A stretch of DNA of 64,000 nt from Syntrophobacteraceae bacterium. GTDB lineage: Bacteria; Desulfobacterota; Syntrophobacteria; Syntrophobacterales; Syntrophobacteraceae. Of this stretch, positions 50,185 to 59,269 are shown piece after piece. The stretch covers positions 62,001-126,000 of the forward strand of contig JALOPI010000001.1 in assembly GCA_025453975.1 (NCBI GenBank). Reading direction: 5' to 3'. How positions within the stretch are numbered: the stretch's first letter is position 1; each line of letters starts with the position of its first letter. A program made the translations under genes and the position numbers. The notes beneath the pieces are model-generated. The model saw only the letters and a list, made by a program, of their open reading frames with translations, was not told the origin of the DNA and searched no databases.

Positions 50185-53145
50185 CTATCCCGGCCCCGCC
50201 ACCGTCAGGCCCACCGGCAGTGACTCCCCGAAGACCCATTCTCTTTCCTGGTCCAGGAGGCTGCTTTCGGGGTGGAGCATCATGCGTCGGTATCTTTCCG
50301 GATGCGGAGCCCCCTCGAGCCATTGGAGGATCCTTTGGCGCGTGGAGTCTTCGAGGTCCCTTTCCCGGTCTCCCGTGAAGCGGGCAACCTGGACCAGGGT
50401 TTGGGCCAGGGTCTCTGAGGGCTCGCCCCCCAGGGCCATGAGCGATTCCAGCCAGGCGGCGACCCGCCGGCCGGGGATCACGAGATTCAAGGGCCCATAG
50501 AAGGGAATTCGTGCCCCCATGCGACTCAGGGCCCAGAGGTCCTGGGGCTTGGGGCTGGTTCGCTGGATTCGCCCCAGGAGGGCTTCACCCAGGTCCACTT
50601 TAGTCTCCACGGGCAGCCGCTCCATGCTGGCGACGGCCATCCAGATTTCCATTTCCTCCTGGGGACTGAGGACCTTTCCGGCTCTTCCCGGTTTCTTCCT
50701 CCGGTCTCCCGTTTGAAGCAGCCCGGAGATCTGCTGAAACAGGTGCCACTGCTGACCCGCCGTCAGCCCACCCGCCACCCGCCGCCAGAAGATCCACCAT
50801 TCGCTGCGGTTCTGGGCCTGGCGCGGAAAGCTAGGCCCCTGGGGAAAGAGCTTCCAGACTTCCTTGATTCGCCATTCGTCCACGGGGTCCCCGAATCCCG
50901 GGCGCAGGCAAAATCCCAGCAGATTGAGCCAGCGCGCCTCATGCTGTGGCGTGAGGCTCCGGCCGGCTCTGCACTCCAGAAGCGTTTCTGCCAGTTTTCG
51001 AATGAGGGAGCTGGGCCACTTTTCCTTGGGGAGATCGAGGAGCGCCACCAGCTCTCGGGTGATCTGCTCCGCGGCCCTGGGCGTGGAGCGCGAGCCAAAG
51101 ACCTGTCGAATTTTTTCACGCCCGCCTTCGATGACCTCGGCCTCCAGGGTTTCCCCGTGCTTCAGGGCATTTTGCGGCGGTGGCTCCACCCCGTGGCGGA
51201 CGTCAAACTGGAGCTGCCATCGGTGGGAGGATTGCCGGGAGACGCACCACAGCTCCAACGTGCCCACCTCCGTGAGGCGCACCTCCAGGGATACCGGCAG
51301 CGGCTGTGCCGAGCCCTTCCTGCCGAACCGCAGGACCGTCCGGATCGGGGGCAGGATGGAGGTCTCCTCCTCATGGAGACTCACCACGTCTCCGATGTGA
51401 TCGCCCAGGCGCGTGCTGGAGCTGAAGATCTGGAAGCTCACGGGCTGGTTCGTCAGGACCTGGAAAGCCGGCTGCTCGAGCCTGACCTCGCTGCCCTCCT
51501 CGGTTCCCCGGGGGACGAGGCAAACCGCCTGGCGCTCCGCCTCACCGGTGGGCACGCCCTCACCGGGGGACACTTCGACGTAGAAGGACCGCGGACTGCC
51601 GGCTCCCACCCGGACCCCTTCCCCCAATCGCACCAGGCCATAATAGGCGGCACCGATGGCCACGGCCAGGTCGGGCCGAGGATTCTCGAGCTCCACGGGC
51701 TCATAATCTTCACCGGCCTCGCCCTTGAACCAGCCTCCCAGGACTTCCCGAATCCTTTCCCGGAGCATGGGCGGGCTCAACGCCCCCCCGTTGAACAGCA
51801 CGAAATCGGGATAGGGGGATTCCCTTCCCGTCTCGTCGGACAGCAGTTTGTGAAAGCGGTGCCAGAACCCCGCCAGGTGCCGGGTCACCGCCGGCTCCTG
51901 AACGTAGGGCAGCCCCCACTCCGTGAGTCCCATTCGGCGCGCGGTCGATGGAGTCTCGTCCCGTGAGACCCTCGGAAAGAAGCCATCCAGGATCAGGCTG
52001 CGAGCCACATCCCCGGAGAGCCTGGTCTTCAGGGTATCTCCTATGAGCTTCCTTCCGAGGCCGACCAGCGTGATCTCCACTTCGTCCCGAATCGATGCCG
52101 CAGCCGATTCCGAGCGTCGCGCGGCCGCGAAGATGGAGGATCCCCCCCAAGGCTCGGGAGCCTGGGCCGACTCGGTGGCCGAAGGCGGAGAGGCCGCCCC
52201 TGGCTCGCTCAGCAGGATCTCCTTGGCCTTCCTGCATTGATGCCAGAGCTGATGCCATCTTCTGGACTCCAGCTTGCCGGGCTGCCCCAGGAGCTGCACT
52301 TCCAGGTGACGCGCCAGGGCCAGGTCCATGTTGTCTCCGCCCAGCATGAGGTGGTCTCCCACGGCCAGCCGGTCAAACTTGAGGCCCGTTTCGCCTTCGC
52401 GGACGGCCACCACCGTGAAATCCGTGGTTCCTCCGCCCACGTCGCAGACCAGGATGAGCTGGCCGTCCCGCATCCCCTGACGCCAGTCCTCCTCGTGACG
52501 GTAGAGCCAGGCATAGAAAGCCGCCAGCGGCTCCTCGACGAGGACCACCCTGCTCAATCCCGCCTGGTTTGCCGCCCTTACGGTCAGCTCCCTGGCCACC
52601 TCGTCAAAGGATGCCGGTACCGTCAGCAGAACCAGCTGCTCCTCGAGGCGGAAGCCATCCCGTCCCCTGGCCATCTCCATGTTCCATGCCTCGCGCAGGT
52701 GTCGGAGGTACCGGCTGCTGGCTTCCACGGGGGAGATCTTCTCCACGTCGTCGCCCGCTCCCCAGGGTAGAATGTCCGCGGTGCGATCCACTCCACCGTG
52801 ACACAGCCAGGACTTTGCCGAGGAAACCAGCCTGCCGGGAACCATGGCTCCCTGCTCACGGGCCAGCTCCCCCACCACGTGCCGCCTGCCGGCATCCCAT
52901 GGCAGGGCGGTGCTTTCGGGCGGTAGCTCATAGGGACCGGGAAGATAGAGAAAAGATGGCAGAATGGAGGGACGCCCCATGGAGCCGGGGGCCACCAGCT
53001 GCGGGACGTTGAAAAAGCGGATCCTCCGCGGGCCTGCCTCGGGGCCGGTCCTGTCCACGTAGGCCAGGGCCGTGTTGGTCGTCCCGAGGTCGATGCCCAC
53101 GATGTAGCGGTATTCGCCCTCTTGAAGCTCGAAAGACCCTTCCAT
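50185..53145 (-). CDS. Large non-canonical Hsp70-family protein
   Basis: A 986-residue protein with an N-terminal actin-like ATPase domain: phosphate-1 IVGIDLGTTNTALAYV, connect-1 LLTVPASFDEVARELTVRAA, phosphate-2 ILVCDVGGGTTDFTVV, and a LFNGGALSP connect-2/adenosine-type segment at ~residue 470. A Ser/Pro/Ala insertion at ~330-350 interrupts it. Residues ~560-680 look like a substrate-binding beta domain, and the ~300 C-terminal residues (PKEKWPSSLIRKLAETLLE onward) are not the usual DnaK lid and match nothing I recognise. The start at ATG 53145 overlaps a weak GAGG; a GTG lies directly before. It starts nine bp after its sister Hsp70. No dnaJ or grpE is near. Confidence 0.88.
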   Translation of the reverse strand: MEGSFELQEGEYRYIVGIDLGTTNTALAYVDRTGPEAGPRRIRFFNVPQLVAPGSMGRPSILPSFLYLPGPYELPPESTALPWDAGRRHVVGELAREQGAMVPGRLVSSAKSWLCHGGVDRTADILPWGAGDDVEKISPVEASSRYLRHLREAWNMEMARGRDGFRLEEQLVLLTVPASFDEVARELTVRAANQAGLSRVVLVEEPLAAFYAWLYRHEEDWRQGMRDGQLILVCDVGGGTTDFTVVAVREGETGLKFDRLAVGDHLMLGGDNMDLALARHLEVQLLGQPGKLESRRWHQLWHQCRKAKEILLSEPGAASPPSATESAQAPEPWGGSSIFAAARRSESAAASIRDEVEITLVGLGRKLIGDTLKTRLSGDVARSLILDGFFPRVSRDETPSTARRMGLTEWGLPYVQEPAVTRHLAGFWHRFHKLLSDETGRESPYPDFVLFNGGALSPPMLRERIREVLGGWFKGEAGEDYEPVELENPRPDLAVAIGAAYYGLVRLGEGVRVGAGSPRSFYVEVSPGEGVPTGEAERQAVCLVPRGTEEGSEVRLEQPAFQVLTNQPVSFQIFSSSTRLGDHIGDVVSLHEEETSILPPIRTVLRFGRKGSAQPLPVSLEVRLTEVGTLELWCVSRQSSHRWQLQFDVRHGVEPPPQNALKHGETLEAEVIEGGREKIRQVFGSRSTPRAAEQITRELVALLDLPKEKWPSSLIRKLAETLLECRAGRSLTPQHEARWLNLLGFCLRPGFGDPVDEWRIKEVWKLFPQGPSFPRQAQNRSEWWIFWRRVAGGLTAGQQWHLFQQISGLLQTGDRRKKPGRAGKVLSPQEEMEIWMAVASMERLPVETKVDLGEALLGRIQRTSPKPQDLWALSRMGARIPFYGPLNLVIPGRRVAAWLESLMALGGEPSETLAQTLVQVARFTGDRERDLEDSTRQRILQWLEGAPHPERYRRMMLHPESSLLDQEREWVFGESLPVGLTVAGPG

Positions 53146-53153
53146 CACCTCGA

Positions 53154-54977
53154 TCAGTCTTCCTGCTCCCTCAGGTTGAATTCCAGCTTCCACCGTTTGC
53201 CGTCATCGTCGCGCGAGACGCACCAGAGCTCGAGGGTTCCGATCTCGGTCACCTCGCTCCGGAGCCACACGGGGATGACGGTCAGCCCCTCGGCGGCTTC
53301 CGAGGCGGGCAGGACGGTCTCCATGGTGGTCACTTCCTCGATCTCCCCCTGCCAGTCCTCAATGATCTCCCCGACCTGGTCCTTCTTGCGGACGGTGGAG
53401 GCCAGGAGGTTGAATACGGCGGGCTCCCCCACCACGAGTCCGAATTCGCGCTCGCGGATCTCGGCCCCCGTTCCCTCTTCCATTCCGAAGGGGACGATGC
53501 AGAGGGCCTTGACAGGGGTCGGGATGCCGGGCACCGTGGGCATGGCGCTCTCGATGCCGATGTAGTAGGGCCGGGCCACGCCACCCCGAATGCGGATGCC
53601 CCGGCCGCGCCGGGCCAGACCGTAATAGGCGGCGCCACGCGCCACCGCCAGGTCCAGATCTGGTGCCGCCAGCTCCCTCACTTCCCCTGTCGGGTGCCAG
53701 CCCGCAAGGATTTCGAGGACTCGCTTCCGCAGGAGGTCCGATTTCATCACGCCGCCGTTGAACAGAACGGCCGAGGGGTACCCCAGGTCCGACCCCGCCT
53801 CCGCAAGGCCTCGTTCGGACTGGCCGAGGAATCGAGCCAGATGGCGGGAGACCGCCGGATCCGATTCGTAGGGGAGCCCCATCTCGCGAACGCCGACCTT
53901 CCTCCGACTCTGGGGATACTCATCCCGCTCCGTGACGGGGAAAAACCCTTCCACCAGGATCTGCTCCACCTCGGCCCGGGTCAGCTCCGTGCGCAGGGTG
54001 CCGCCGATGAGCGACGATCCGCGGCCCAGGATGACCACAGGCTCGCTCTCGAGGTCCGGCCTGCTCAGGAGCCGCTCCTTGGCGGCCCGACAGCTGTGCC
54101 AGAGGCCACGGAACTGCCAGGAATCCAGCCGGGAGCCCCTCTGCGCCAGTTTGGCCTGGAGAGCATAGGCGAGGGTCAGATCCATGTTGTCGCCACCCAG
54201 CAGGATGTGCTCGCCCACGGCCACGCGCCGCAGGGTGAGATCACCCTGCTCCTCCGTCACCTGGATCAGGCTGAAGTCGGTGGTGCCCCCGCCGATGTCG
54301 CAGACCAGGATGGACTCGTTGACACGGACCGCCTTTCTCCAGCGCTCCTGCTGGGACTCGATCCAGGCGTAGAATGCCGCCTGAGGCTCCTCGAGGAGCG
54401 TGATGCGCTCAAGGCCGGCGGCCTGGGCGGCCTTCACCGTGAGCTCCCGCGCCACGGCGTCGAAGGATGCCGGGACCGTCAGGTAAATGTCCTGAAGCTC
54501 GAGCCTGGCTTCAGGATCGTCGGGGGCCATGGTGTGGTTCCAGGCGGATCTGAGGTGCTCGAGAAATCGGGTGGCGGTCTCCACCGGGGAGATCTTGCGC
54601 CCGTCGGCCGGGCTGTCCCAGGGGAGGATGGGCTCGGTGCGGTCCACCCCGGCATAGCTCAGCCAGGATTTGGCCGAGGCCACGAGGCGGTTGGGAATCT
54701 CCGCCCCGCGCTTCCTGGCCAGCTCACCGACGGCGTGGCTCACCTCCGGGTCCCAGGGCAGAGCCAGCCCCCCCTGAGGGACATCATGAGGCCCGGGAAG
54801 AAAGAGAAAGGAAGGCAGCAGGGGCTGCGATCTCACTTCCCCCGGGCTCACCACCTGGGGAACCGGGAAGCTCCGGATGACCGGGTCCCGGTCCATTTCC
54901 GGGCGGCCTTCCACATAGGCCACGACACAGTGGGTCGTACCCAGATCAATGCCGATGATATACCTGGTCTCGCTCAA
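53154..54977 (-). CDS. Non-canonical Hsp70-family protein
   Basis: A 607-residue Hsp70-like ATPase, paralogous to the next gene. Phosphate-1 IIGIDLGTTHCVVAYV, connect-1 YLTVPASFDAVARELTVKAA, phosphate-2 ILVCDIGGGTTDFSLI and LFNGGVMKSDLLRKR are present. It shares the unusual LPSFLFLPGP and SAKSWLSYAGVDRTEPILPW segments with the neighbour. The C-terminal ~110 residues, including LWCVSRDDDGKRWKLEFNLRE, form a short beta-rich substrate domain; the helical lid is lacking. The start is a TTG at 54977 after GAGGAG. The family (HscC/YegD-like) has no defined client. Confidence 0.92.
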   Translation of the reverse strand: MSETRYIIGIDLGTTHCVVAYVEGRPEMDRDPVIRSFPVPQVVSPGEVRSQPLLPSFLFLPGPHDVPQGGLALPWDPEVSHAVGELARKRGAEIPNRLVASAKSWLSYAGVDRTEPILPWDSPADGRKISPVETATRFLEHLRSAWNHTMAPDDPEARLELQDIYLTVPASFDAVARELTVKAAQAAGLERITLLEEPQAAFYAWIESQQERWRKAVRVNESILVCDIGGGTTDFSLIQVTEEQGDLTLRRVAVGEHILLGGDNMDLTLAYALQAKLAQRGSRLDSWQFRGLWHSCRAAKERLLSRPDLESEPVVILGRGSSLIGGTLRTELTRAEVEQILVEGFFPVTERDEYPQSRRKVGVREMGLPYESDPAVSRHLARFLGQSERGLAEAGSDLGYPSAVLFNGGVMKSDLLRKRVLEILAGWHPTGEVRELAAPDLDLAVARGAAYYGLARRGRGIRIRGGVARPYYIGIESAMPTVPGIPTPVKALCIVPFGMEEGTGAEIREREFGLVVGEPAVFNLLASTVRKKDQVGEIIEDWQGEIEEVTTMETVLPASEAAEGLTVIPVWLRSEVTEIGTLELWCVSRDDDGKRWKLEFNLREQED

Positions 54978-55012
54978 ATCGTCTCCTCGGTTGATGAGCG
55001 CCGCTCCACCCG

Positions 55013-55144
55013 GGAGGCTGTCCGAGAACCGTCATTTCCAAGCATGGCGAGAAATCCCGATTCTGATCATCACTCAGCTCTTGGGGACTTATTTTTCGCC
55101 AGGCTCCGTTCGAAATGACAAAAAGACTGTCTTGGACAGCCTCC
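55013..55144. repeat. Dispersed intergenic inverted-repeat element, copy 2 (full)
   Basis: The core 55030-55120 matches copy 1 at 3612-3703: GTCATTT at the left, CATGGCGAGAAATC inside, GCTCCGTTCGAAATGACA at the right. Outside it, GGAGGCTGTCC (55013-55023) and GGACAGCCTCC (55134-55144) are perfect 11-bp inverted arms, so the complete element is ~132 bp and can fold as one long hairpin. It fills the spacer between the DUF2760 gene and the Hsp70 gene; its end touches the DUF2760 stop codon. It contains no gene and has no recognisable transposase. Confidence 0.88.
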
Positions 55145-55947
55145 TAACCTTCGATCTCCACTTCGGCGGGAGCGATCAGTCGGTTCTTCTCCCGTTCGGC
55201 CACCGGCGTGGGAAGCTCCACCCTCTCGGCCTTCCAGCCCCGGTGCCGAAGGATCCCCTTGAAGGGAGGATCTCCCGACACCTTTCCCGTCAGACGGATG
55301 GCCCGCGCGTCGAAGCCCGGCGCTATGGTCACCGTGGCGCCCTCGCTTTCGTCCATGACCGGCCTGAGATCAATGACCTCTTCCATGGCCTTCTTGCAGC
55401 CCTGGTGGATGCTCCGAACGGCGGCTCCGATCTGGGCATCGTCATATAAATTGAGGTCTTCCTGAAGGAAGTCAATGAAACGCCCCTCCTGCTGCAGGGT
55501 GGAAAGGATCTGAATGGCCGGCTGGACAGTGGGCTCGCGGGGCTCCGCGGGAAGCGGTCCTCCGGCCGTCGGCTGCTCAGCCTTGGGAGCCTGGGGCGGG
55601 GACTTCGCCTTGGATGCGGGTGTCCCCTCCAACGTGGCCCGGCGGATGAGAATCCGTCCCTGAATGGTGAGGAAGAGCCAGAGGATGAGCGTGGTGGTGG
55701 TGCCGGTCACGACGGTCACGGGCAGGATGTAACGCATGGATTCCTCGAGGAACTGCTTGAAGCTGGCCAGGGAGCCGCGCAGGTCCTCCGAGAGGCCCTG
55801 GACCTCGGGCTGCATGAGAGGAGTCACCCACGCATCGAGGCCCTGAAGCACCCGGTGTCCAATGAAATAGAACAGGGCGACGAGGATGCCGTTCCAGATC
55901 AGGCAGGACAGCAGCGCCTGCAGGGTCCATGCATTTCTAGCCTTCAT
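55144..55947 (-). CDS. DUF2760 membrane protein
   Basis: A 267-residue protein with two membrane helices (~residues 9-29 and ~70-95, VVTGTTTTLILWLFLTI), a Pro/Ala-rich linker, and a C-terminal DUF2760 domain: QILSTLQQEGRFIDFLQEDLNLYDDAQIGAAVRSIHQGCKKAM and GFDARAIRLTGKV-PPFKGILRHRGW. The function is unknown. The ATG at 55947 is six bases from AAGGAG; an ATG at 55953 abuts that site. It is upstream of the two Hsp70 genes on the same strand, separated from them by the repeat element, and likely belongs to the same functional group (inference). Confidence 0.85.
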   Translation of the reverse strand: MKARNAWTLQALLSCLIWNGILVALFYFIGHRVLQGLDAWVTPLMQPEVQGLSEDLRGSLASFKQFLEESMRYILPVTVVTGTTTTLILWLFLTIQGRILIRRATLEGTPASKAKSPPQAPKAEQPTAGGPLPAEPREPTVQPAIQILSTLQQEGRFIDFLQEDLNLYDDAQIGAAVRSIHQGCKKAMEEVIDLRPVMDESEGATVTIAPGFDARAIRLTGKVSGDPPFKGILRHRGWKAERVELPTPVAEREKNRLIAPAEVEIEG

Positions 55948-56310
55948 GCTCATCTCCTTCTTGCGCGCTCGGTCATGGCCCATGTGCTGGGAGGTCCGCC
56001 TGCATTGTCGGCCCAGGCGCCCAGCGGGGGCCCAGCGCCACCAGGCGAGACCTTGTAATTCCCAGCACAAGTTATTCCAAAAGCCGGGTTCCCACAAGCC
56101 CGATTCCGGATCCGTTTCGGCTCGCCCTCCCCTGGGCGCGAGACCGAATGCGATCTGGATCGATGAAATGGAGATTTTCGGTTGCCTTGGTTTCACTAAT
56201 CGTGATAGGGAGATTCGATTTACTCAAACCGCACACCCCCGACCTTTGGGTGCCTCGCTCCGTTGGAGCGAGGTGCGGCGGGGTGGAGGCCACAACCAGA
56301 AGGAGGTTCC
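55948..56310 (+). promoter_or_regulatory. rpsB leader region with a branched hairpin
   Basis: This 363-bp divergent spacer precedes rpsB. A 9-bp stem CCTCGCTCC/GGAGCGAGG (56253-56261/56265-56273) with a GTT loop is flanked by CACCCC (56234-56239) and GGGGTG (56280-56285), which can pair as an outer stem ending 25 bases from the ATG. The placement suits an S2-type autoregulatory leader, but I did not find a reference match. The promoter was not identified. Confidence 0.45.
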
Positions 56311-57141
56311 ATGGCAGTCGTCAGTATGAAACAGCTGTTGGAGGCAGGGGTCCACTTCGGGCATCAAACACGCCGGTGGAATCCCAAGATGAAAACCTAC
56401 ATCTTCGGTGCTCGCAACGGGATTTACATCATCGATCTCCAGAAGACGGTGCGCCTTTTCAACACCGCCTACAATTTCGTATTGGAGACCGCCGCCGCGG
56501 GCGAGAGTGTCATGTTCGTGGGCACCAAGCAGCAGGCCCGGGAAACCATCCGGGAGGAGGCCGAGCGCTCTGGGATGTTCTACGTGGATCATCGCTGGCT
56601 GGGCGGGATGCTCACCAACTTCAAGACGATCAAGATCAGGATCGATCGCTTGAAGGATCTGGACGGCATGATTCAGGACGGGAGCATCAACCGCTTTCCC
56701 AAGAAAGAGATTCTGCAGCTGCAGAACGAGCGTGACAAGCTGGTCAAAAACCTCGGCGGCATTCAGGATATGACCCGGCTCCCCGGAGCCATGTTCGTCA
56801 TCGATACGGCCCGGGAGAACATCGCCGTCGCCGAGGCCAACCGGCTCGGCATTCCCGTGGTGGCCGTCGTGGACACCAACTGCGATCCGGACGTCATCGA
56901 TTATCCCATTCCAGGCAACGACGACGCCATTCGGGCCATTCGCCTCATCACCGGGAAGATGGCCGATGCCTGCGTGGAAGGGCGCCAGCGGTACCTGGAA
57001 TCGCAGCATGCGTCTCGAGACAAGGAGACCATCTCCCTGGAGGAAGTCCCCGCCGGACAGCTCCTCAGCCAGGAAGAGAGCGGTCCTGTCGTTGAAATCG
57101 TCAATCCCGTCGGCCAGACCGAAGGCGGAGACGGGGAATAA
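56311..57141 (+). CDS. rpsB: 30S ribosomal protein S2
   Basis: A 276-residue S2 protein. [55 protein letters not shown] and [30 protein letters not shown] are signature segments. The C-terminal ~30 residues are a variable acidic tail. The ATG at 56311 follows AAGGAGG. tsf starts 23 bp after its stop, the standard pairing, so it heads the core operon. Confidence 0.98.
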   Translation: MAVVSMKQLLEAGVHFGHQTRRWNPKMKTYIFGARNGIYIIDLQKTVRLFNTAYNFVLETAAAGESVMFVGTKQQARETIREEAERSGMFYVDHRWLGGMLTNFKTIKIRIDRLKDLDGMIQDGSINRFPKKEILQLQNERDKLVKNLGGIQDMTRLPGAMFVIDTARENIAVAEANRLGIPVVAVVDTNCDPDVIDYPIPGNDDAIRAIRLITGKMADACVEGRQRYLESQHASRDKETISLEEVPAGQLLSQEESGPVVEIVNPVGQTEGGDGE

Positions 57142-57164
57142 AGGCACGGACAGGAGGTTTGGAA

Positions 57165-57761
57165 TTGGAAATCTCAGCAGGAATGGTTCGCGATCTGAGG
57201 GAAAAAACGGGCGCAGGCATGATGGACTGCAAGAAGGCCCTGCAGGATACCGCCGGGGACATGGATAAGGCTCTGGATCTTCTGCGTCAGAAGGGTCTGG
57301 CCAAGGCCATGAAGCGCGCGGGACGAGATGCGACGGAGGGCATGGTGCATGCCTACATCCATGGCGCCGGCCGCATGGGAGTGCTCGTCGAGGTCAACTG
57401 CGAGACGGATTTCGCGGCCAAGAGCGACGATTTTGTCGAGTTCACCAAGAACATCGCCATGCATATTGCCGCTTCATCTCCCCTGGGGGTCGAGCGGGAA
57501 AACATCCCGTCGGACGTGATCGAGCGCGAAAAGGCCATCTGTCTGGCTCAGGCCCGGGAGTCGGGAAAGCCCGAGAACATTCTCGAAAAAATGGTCGAGG
57601 GCAAGATGCGCAAGTTCTACGAGGAAGTGGTTCTCCTCGAGCAGAAGTATGTCAAGGATCCGGACAAGACCGTGCAGGATTATCTCAACGAGCTGACAGC
57701 CAAGATCGGTGAGAAGATTTTCATCCGGCGGTTCGTGCGGTATCAGCTGGGCGGCGAATAG
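57165..57761 (+). CDS. tsf: Translation elongation factor Ts
   Basis: A 198-residue EF-Ts, the nucleotide exchange factor for EF-Tu. The N-terminal VRDLREKTGAGMMDCKKALQ and the core ALDLLRQKGLAKAMKRAGRDATEG, GVLVEVNCETDFAAKSDDF motifs are conserved. It is of the shorter bacterial length. The likely start is the TTG at 57165, seven bases after CAGGAGG; the TTG at 57159 is too close to that site. A strong hairpin follows before pyrH. Confidence 0.97.
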   Translation: MEISAGMVRDLREKTGAGMMDCKKALQDTAGDMDKALDLLRQKGLAKAMKRAGRDATEGMVHAYIHGAGRMGVLVEVNCETDFAAKSDDFVEFTKNIAMHIAASSPLGVERENIPSDVIEREKAICLAQARESGKPENILEKMVEGKMRKFYEEVVLLEQKYVKDPDKTVQDYLNELTAKIGEKIFIRRFVRYQLGGE

Positions 57762-57773
57762 GACGATATCGGG

Positions 57774-57798
57774 CGGTCGGGGGGATCCCCCCCGACCG
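57774..57798 (+). terminator. GC hairpin between tsf and pyrH
   Basis: CGGTCGGGGGG (57774-57784) and CCCCCCGACCG (57788-57798) are complementary with a three-base loop. No T-tract follows, so it may be a partial terminator or an mRNA-processing or stability element separating rpsB-tsf from pyrH onward. Confidence 0.5.
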
Positions 57799-57957
57799 GC
57801 CTGGCATGGGAGGCTGACGGCGGCGCGGAGGGGAAAGCGGACTGGTGTGCGGCTTTCCTCCATTCATGGGAGCTTCCGAGTCGCTGCTCGAGCGCGGATG
57901 TATCCTGCCGGCGGCGGGATGGCAGTGTGACCGGGCGAGTGGCCCGCCACGAGGATC

Positions 57958-58704
57958 ATGGTTTTGGCTCAAATAGATCTGGAACGAAAAAAGCCCCGCT
58001 ACGGGCGGATCCTGCTCAAGCTGAGCGGTGAGGCGCTGATGGGCGTCGAGCCCTATGGTATCGATCCGGTGGTGCTCAACGAGGTGGCCATCGAAATCCG
58101 CGAGGTGAACGGGCTGGGTGTTGAAACGGCCCTCGTGATCGGCGGAGGGAATATCTTTCGCGGGGTCTCGGGCGCTTCCAGGGGAATGGACCGCTCCACC
58201 GCCGATTACATGGGGATGCTGGCCACCGTGATGAACGGGCTGGCCCTCCAGCAGGCCCTCGAAAAGATGGAGGTTCCCACCCGGGTCCTTTCGGCCATCG
58301 ACATGAAAGAGGTGGCGGAATCTTATATCCGGCGACGGGCGATCCGTCACCTGGAGAAGGGAAGGGTGGTCATTTTCGCCGCGGGAACGGGACTTCCTTT
58401 TTTCACGACCGACACGACGGCCGCCCTTCGTGCGGTGGAGATCGGCGCCGGAGTCCTCATGAAAGCCACGAAGGTGGATGGCATCTATGCCCGCGACCCG
58501 GTTCAGGATCCGACGGCCAGGAAATATGATCACATCAGTTATTCGGAGGTCCTCCAGAAGGACCTCAAGGTCATGGATGCCACGGCCATTTCGCTGGCCA
58601 GGGACCAGAGCATGCCAATCGTGGTCTTCAACCTCAGAGCTTCGGGCAACATCAAGCGAGTGGTCCTGGGGGAAGATGTTGGAACCTTGGTGGATGGAGG
58701 GTAG
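57958..58704 (+). CDS. pyrH: Uridylate kinase
   Basis: A 248-residue UMP kinase of the amino-acid kinase fold. [76 protein letters not shown] are conserved. The ATG at 57958 leaves a short basic N-terminal extension. It is 196 bp after tsf, and frr starts five bp after its stop. Role: UMP to UDP for nucleotide and cell-wall precursor synthesis. Confidence 0.97.
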   Translation: MVLAQIDLERKKPRYGRILLKLSGEALMGVEPYGIDPVVLNEVAIEIREVNGLGVETALVIGGGNIFRGVSGASRGMDRSTADYMGMLATVMNGLALQQALEKMEVPTRVLSAIDMKEVAESYIRRRAIRHLEKGRVVIFAAGTGLPFFTTDTTAALRAVEIGAGVLMKATKVDGIYARDPVQDPTARKYDHISYSEVLQKDLKVMDATAISLARDQSMPIVVFNLRASGNIKRVVLGEDVGTLVDGG

Positions 58705-58709
58705 AAGAA

Positions 58710-59267
58710 ATGCTGGATGATGTGTACGCAGACGCTCTGGACCGAATGCACAAGGCCGTCGACAATCTGGAGCAGGAATATCGGCGCTTGAGAACGGGAC
58801 GAGCGTCGGTCGCTCTCGTGGACGGCATTCGGGTGGAATACTATGGAACTTCCACGCCCCTGAGCCAGCTCGCAACCCTGACGGTTCCCGAGCCTCGTAC
58901 CATCATGATTCAGCCCTGGGACCAATCCGTCATCGGCGAGGTCGAAAAAGCCATCCTCAAGTCCGAGCTTGGGCTCACCCCCAACAACGACGGCAAGATC
59001 ATCCGCATCGGAATTCCACCCTTGACCCAGGAGCGTCGCAAGGAGCTGGTCAAGGTGATCAAGAAGAAGGCCGAGGAAGCCAAGGTGGCCATGCGCAACA
59101 TTCGGCGCGATGCCAACGAAATGCTCAAGGACTTGAGGAAGGAAAAAACCATCTCCGAGGACGAGCAGTTCAAGGGTCAGGAGGAGACTCAGAGGATCAC
59201 CGACGAGCTCATCAAGAAGGTTGACAGCGTCTACGCGGCCAAAGAGAAGGAGATTCTGGAAATCTGA
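58710..59267 (+). CDS. frr: Ribosome recycling factor
   Basis: A 185-residue RRF, of standard length. [58 protein letters not shown] and RRDAN are the family's conserved segments. With EF-G it splits post-termination ribosomes. It lies five bp after pyrH and two bp before uppS, clearly cotranscribed. Confidence 0.98.
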   Translation: MLDDVYADALDRMHKAVDNLEQEYRRLRTGRASVALVDGIRVEYYGTSTPLSQLATLTVPEPRTIMIQPWDQSVIGEVEKAILKSELGLTPNNDGKIIRIGIPPLTQERRKELVKVIKKKAEEAKVAMRNIRRDANEMLKDLRKEKTISEDEQFKGQEETQRITDELIKKVDSVYAAKEKEILEI

Positions 59268-59269
59268 GT

